This document shows, in pieces, positions 62,704-64,000 of a DNA stretch of 64,000 nucleotides. Made by a program: the position numbers and the translations under genes. The stretch lies in the NCBI RefSeq assembly GCF_039534975.1, contig NZ_BAAAWH010000001.1:124001-188000 (forward strand), given 5' to 3'. The notes under the pieces were generated by a model that worked only from the letters and a program-made list of their open reading frames with translations, was not told the DNA's origin and did not search any database. Positions within the stretch are counted from its first letter, which is position 1, and the number at the start of each line of letters is the position of its first letter. The stretch comes from Microbacterium terregens. Its GTDB lineage: Bacteria; Actinomycetota; Actinomycetes; Actinomycetales; Microbacteriaceae.

Positions 62704-63797
62704 GTGTCCTGCCTCTTTTCTTGTGACTGTGTGGGTGTGGGGGGAGTGGAGGGATCCGGCGCTGCGCCGGGCGCCACGGTCGCGGCTGCCGCGTTCTTCG
62801 CCGCGGGTATCACCGGTGCCGCGGCCGCGTTGGGGCCGCCTCGCTTCTTTCGACGCCACAGCCGGGGGAGCGAAACCAGCCCACCGGGGAGGACGAAGAG
62901 GATCACCAGCAGGATGACGCCCTGCAGCACGGCGGTCAGACTCGAGTCGATGGCGTTGGTCAGCTGGGGCGCGAGGACGTAATAGGCACCGCCGAGCAGC
63001 GAGCCGAGGATGCTCCCGGCGCCGCCGATGACCATCGCCGCGAGCAGCGAGATCGAATGGCCGAAGCTCATCGTCTCGGGGGACGTGTACTGGACCACGA
63101 CCATATAGAGGAAGCCGCTGACGCCGCCGATGAGCGATGCGATGGTGAACGCGAGCACCTTGTAGCGGTACGGCGAGATGCCCATGGACGAGGCGACCGC
63201 CTCGTTGCCCTTCACGATCGCGAATGCGCGGCCGTACTTACCACGGACGAGGTTGCGTGTCAGCAGGAAGACGACGGCGGCGACGGCGATCACGATGTAC
63301 AGCTGCCACTGGTCGTTGAACAGGCCGGTCCACTCCGGTGCCGCGGAGAACCGCGCGGAGGAACCCTGCGATCCGCCCGTGACGTCGGACAGGCGCTTGG
63401 CCAGGGGGACGCCGATGATCGGCAGTGCGATCGTGACCATCGCGATCGCGAGCCCGCCCAGCCGGGCCGCGGCCAGGCTGATGACCAGGCCGATGATGCC
63501 CGGGATGAGCGCTGCGAGGATGAAGACGAGCGCGATGTTCCAGTCGTTGTTGACGCCGTACGCGGTCACGTATGCGCCCACACCGACGAAGAAGATCTGG
63601 CCGAGCGAGACCTGTCCGGTGTAGCCCATCACCACGTTCAGGCCGAGGACCGCGACGGCGAAGACACCGATGCGGGCCAGGGTCTGGTTGAGGAACTCCG
63701 GCAGCACCAGGGGCGCCACCACCAGGAGGACGACGATCAGCAGCACGCCGACCCACCGCACCCACGGCTTGTTCATGAATACCGCTGCCCGGGCCAT
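62700..63797 (-). CDS. Branched-chain-amino-acid-type ABC permease (LivM-like)
   Basis: The 365-residue membrane protein has about 8-9 helices. It carries GYTGQVSLGQIFFVGVGAYVTAY and the coupling-loop NEAVASSMGISPYRYKVLAFTIASLIGGVSGFLYM typical of LivM. A Pro/Ala/Lys-rich tail of about 50 residues follows RLWRRKKRGG. The ATG shares one base with the upstream permease stop (TGATG). A GTG one codon earlier is possible. Confidence 0.88.
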   Translation of the reverse strand: MARAAVFMNKPWVRWVGVLLIVVLLVVAPLVLPEFLNQTLARIGVFAVAVLGLNVVMGYTGQVSLGQIFFVGVGAYVTAYGVNNDWNIALVFILAALIPGIIGLVISLAAARLGGLAIAMVTIALPIIGVPLAKRLSDVTGGSQGSSARFSAAPEWTGLFNDQWQLYIVIAVAAVVFLLTRNLVRGKYGRAFAIVKGNEAVASSMGISPYRYKVLAFTIASLIGGVSGFLYMVVVQYTSPETMSFGHSISLLAAMVIGGAGSILGSLLGGAYYVLAPQLTNAIDSSLTAVLQGVILLVILFVLPGGLVSLPRLWRRKKRGGPNAAAAPVIPAAKNAAAATVAPGAAPDPSTPPTPTQSQEKRQDT

Positions 63798-64000
63798 CAC
63801 ACTCGCACCACGTCTTTCCGGCCGAACAGGCCCTGGGGGCGCACGAGAAGCACGACGAAGATCAGAATGAACGGCACGGCGATCTTGAGATCGAATCCGA
63901 TCAGGGGGATGTACACGGCGGCGAGGTTCTCGAGGACACCGATCATCCACGCGGCGATCACGACGCCCAGTGGGCTCGACAGTCCGCCGAGGATGACGGC
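63797..64000 (-). CDS. Branched-chain-amino-acid-type ABC permease (LivH-like), partial
   Basis: Only the last 67 residues are in the window: an AVILGGLSSPLGVVIAAWMIG segment (the usual LivH Gly-rich end), a transmembrane stretch near FILIFVVLLVRPQGLFG and the terminal RKDVVRV. The ATPase subunits (LivG, LivF types) are not in the window. The gene continues beyond the right edge. Confidence 0.88.
   Translation of the reverse strand, partial: AVILGGLSSPLGVVIAAWMIGVLENLAAVYIPLIGFDLKIAVPFILIFVVLLVRPQGLFGRKDVVRV

Overview
The window is about 70 % GC, packed with genes, and full of GTG starts and ATGA/GTGA stop-start overlaps. Protein similarities (F420 genes, FtsX exporters, pca genes, YtxH/holin-X/DUF3618) and the very frequent GGATGC/GCATCC words point to a high-GC actinobacterium, most likely Microbacteriaceae and Microbacterium-like. 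This is inferred from sequence character, not from a database search. The window looks chromosomal. I saw no rRNA, tRNA, CRISPR array, prophage or insertion sequence.

Layout. 0-5.3 kb: a D,D-carboxypeptidase, membrane proteins, a DUF2252 protein and a DUF6325/SHOCT pair. 5.3-9.1 kb: an asymmetric heterodimeric ABC exporter. 9.2-12.8 kb: a J-domain protein, an LssY_C-type membrane protein with a small partner, and a 3-hydroxyisobutyryl-CoA hydrolase. 12.9-15.3 kb: an ABC ATPase with a long acidic tail and its permease. 15.9-24.1 kb: a coenzyme F420 region, fbiC-BVMO-fgd-cofC on the plus strand and hemD-cofD-TauE on the minus strand. 24.3-27.0 kb: a three-gene small membrane/stress operon and hemY. 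27.1-34.0 kb: a four-gene FtsX-type ABC operon. 34.3-38.8 kb: HhH-GPD and DUF1801 proteins, glycyl-tRNA synthetase and a GH15 hydrolase. 38.8-48.3 kb: a lipoprotein, an N-succinylamino-acid-racemase-like enzyme with a cyclase-family protein and a GNAT, two transporters, and a globin with a Cys-rich ArsR-type regulator. 48.5-64 kb: a complete 4-hydroxybenzoate/protocatechuate beta-ketoadipate catabolic island with three IclR regulators and a branched-chain-amino-acid-type ABC importer that runs off the right edge.

How the genes fit. PobA makes protocatechuate. PcaGH cleaves it, PcaB, PcaC and PcaD lead to beta-ketoadipate, and PcaIJ and PcaF yield succinyl-CoA and acetyl-CoA. Each sub-operon has its own IclR gene and palindromic candidate operators. 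The F420 region encodes deazaflavin synthesis (FbiC, CofC, CofD) and an F420-dependent glucose-6-phosphate dehydrogenase that reduces the cofactor. A Baeyer-Villiger-type flavoenzyme is translationally coupled between them.

The oddest things seen are: (i) an FbiC whose CofH half has lost the radical-SAM cysteine cluster motif; (ii) two inverted arrays of 22-bp degenerate repeats filling the 590-bp pobA/pcaC convergent gap; (iii) a set of long intergenic inverted repeats placed just after stop codons, two of which share arm sequence; (iv) an over-represented 16-bp palindrome that sits inside genes.
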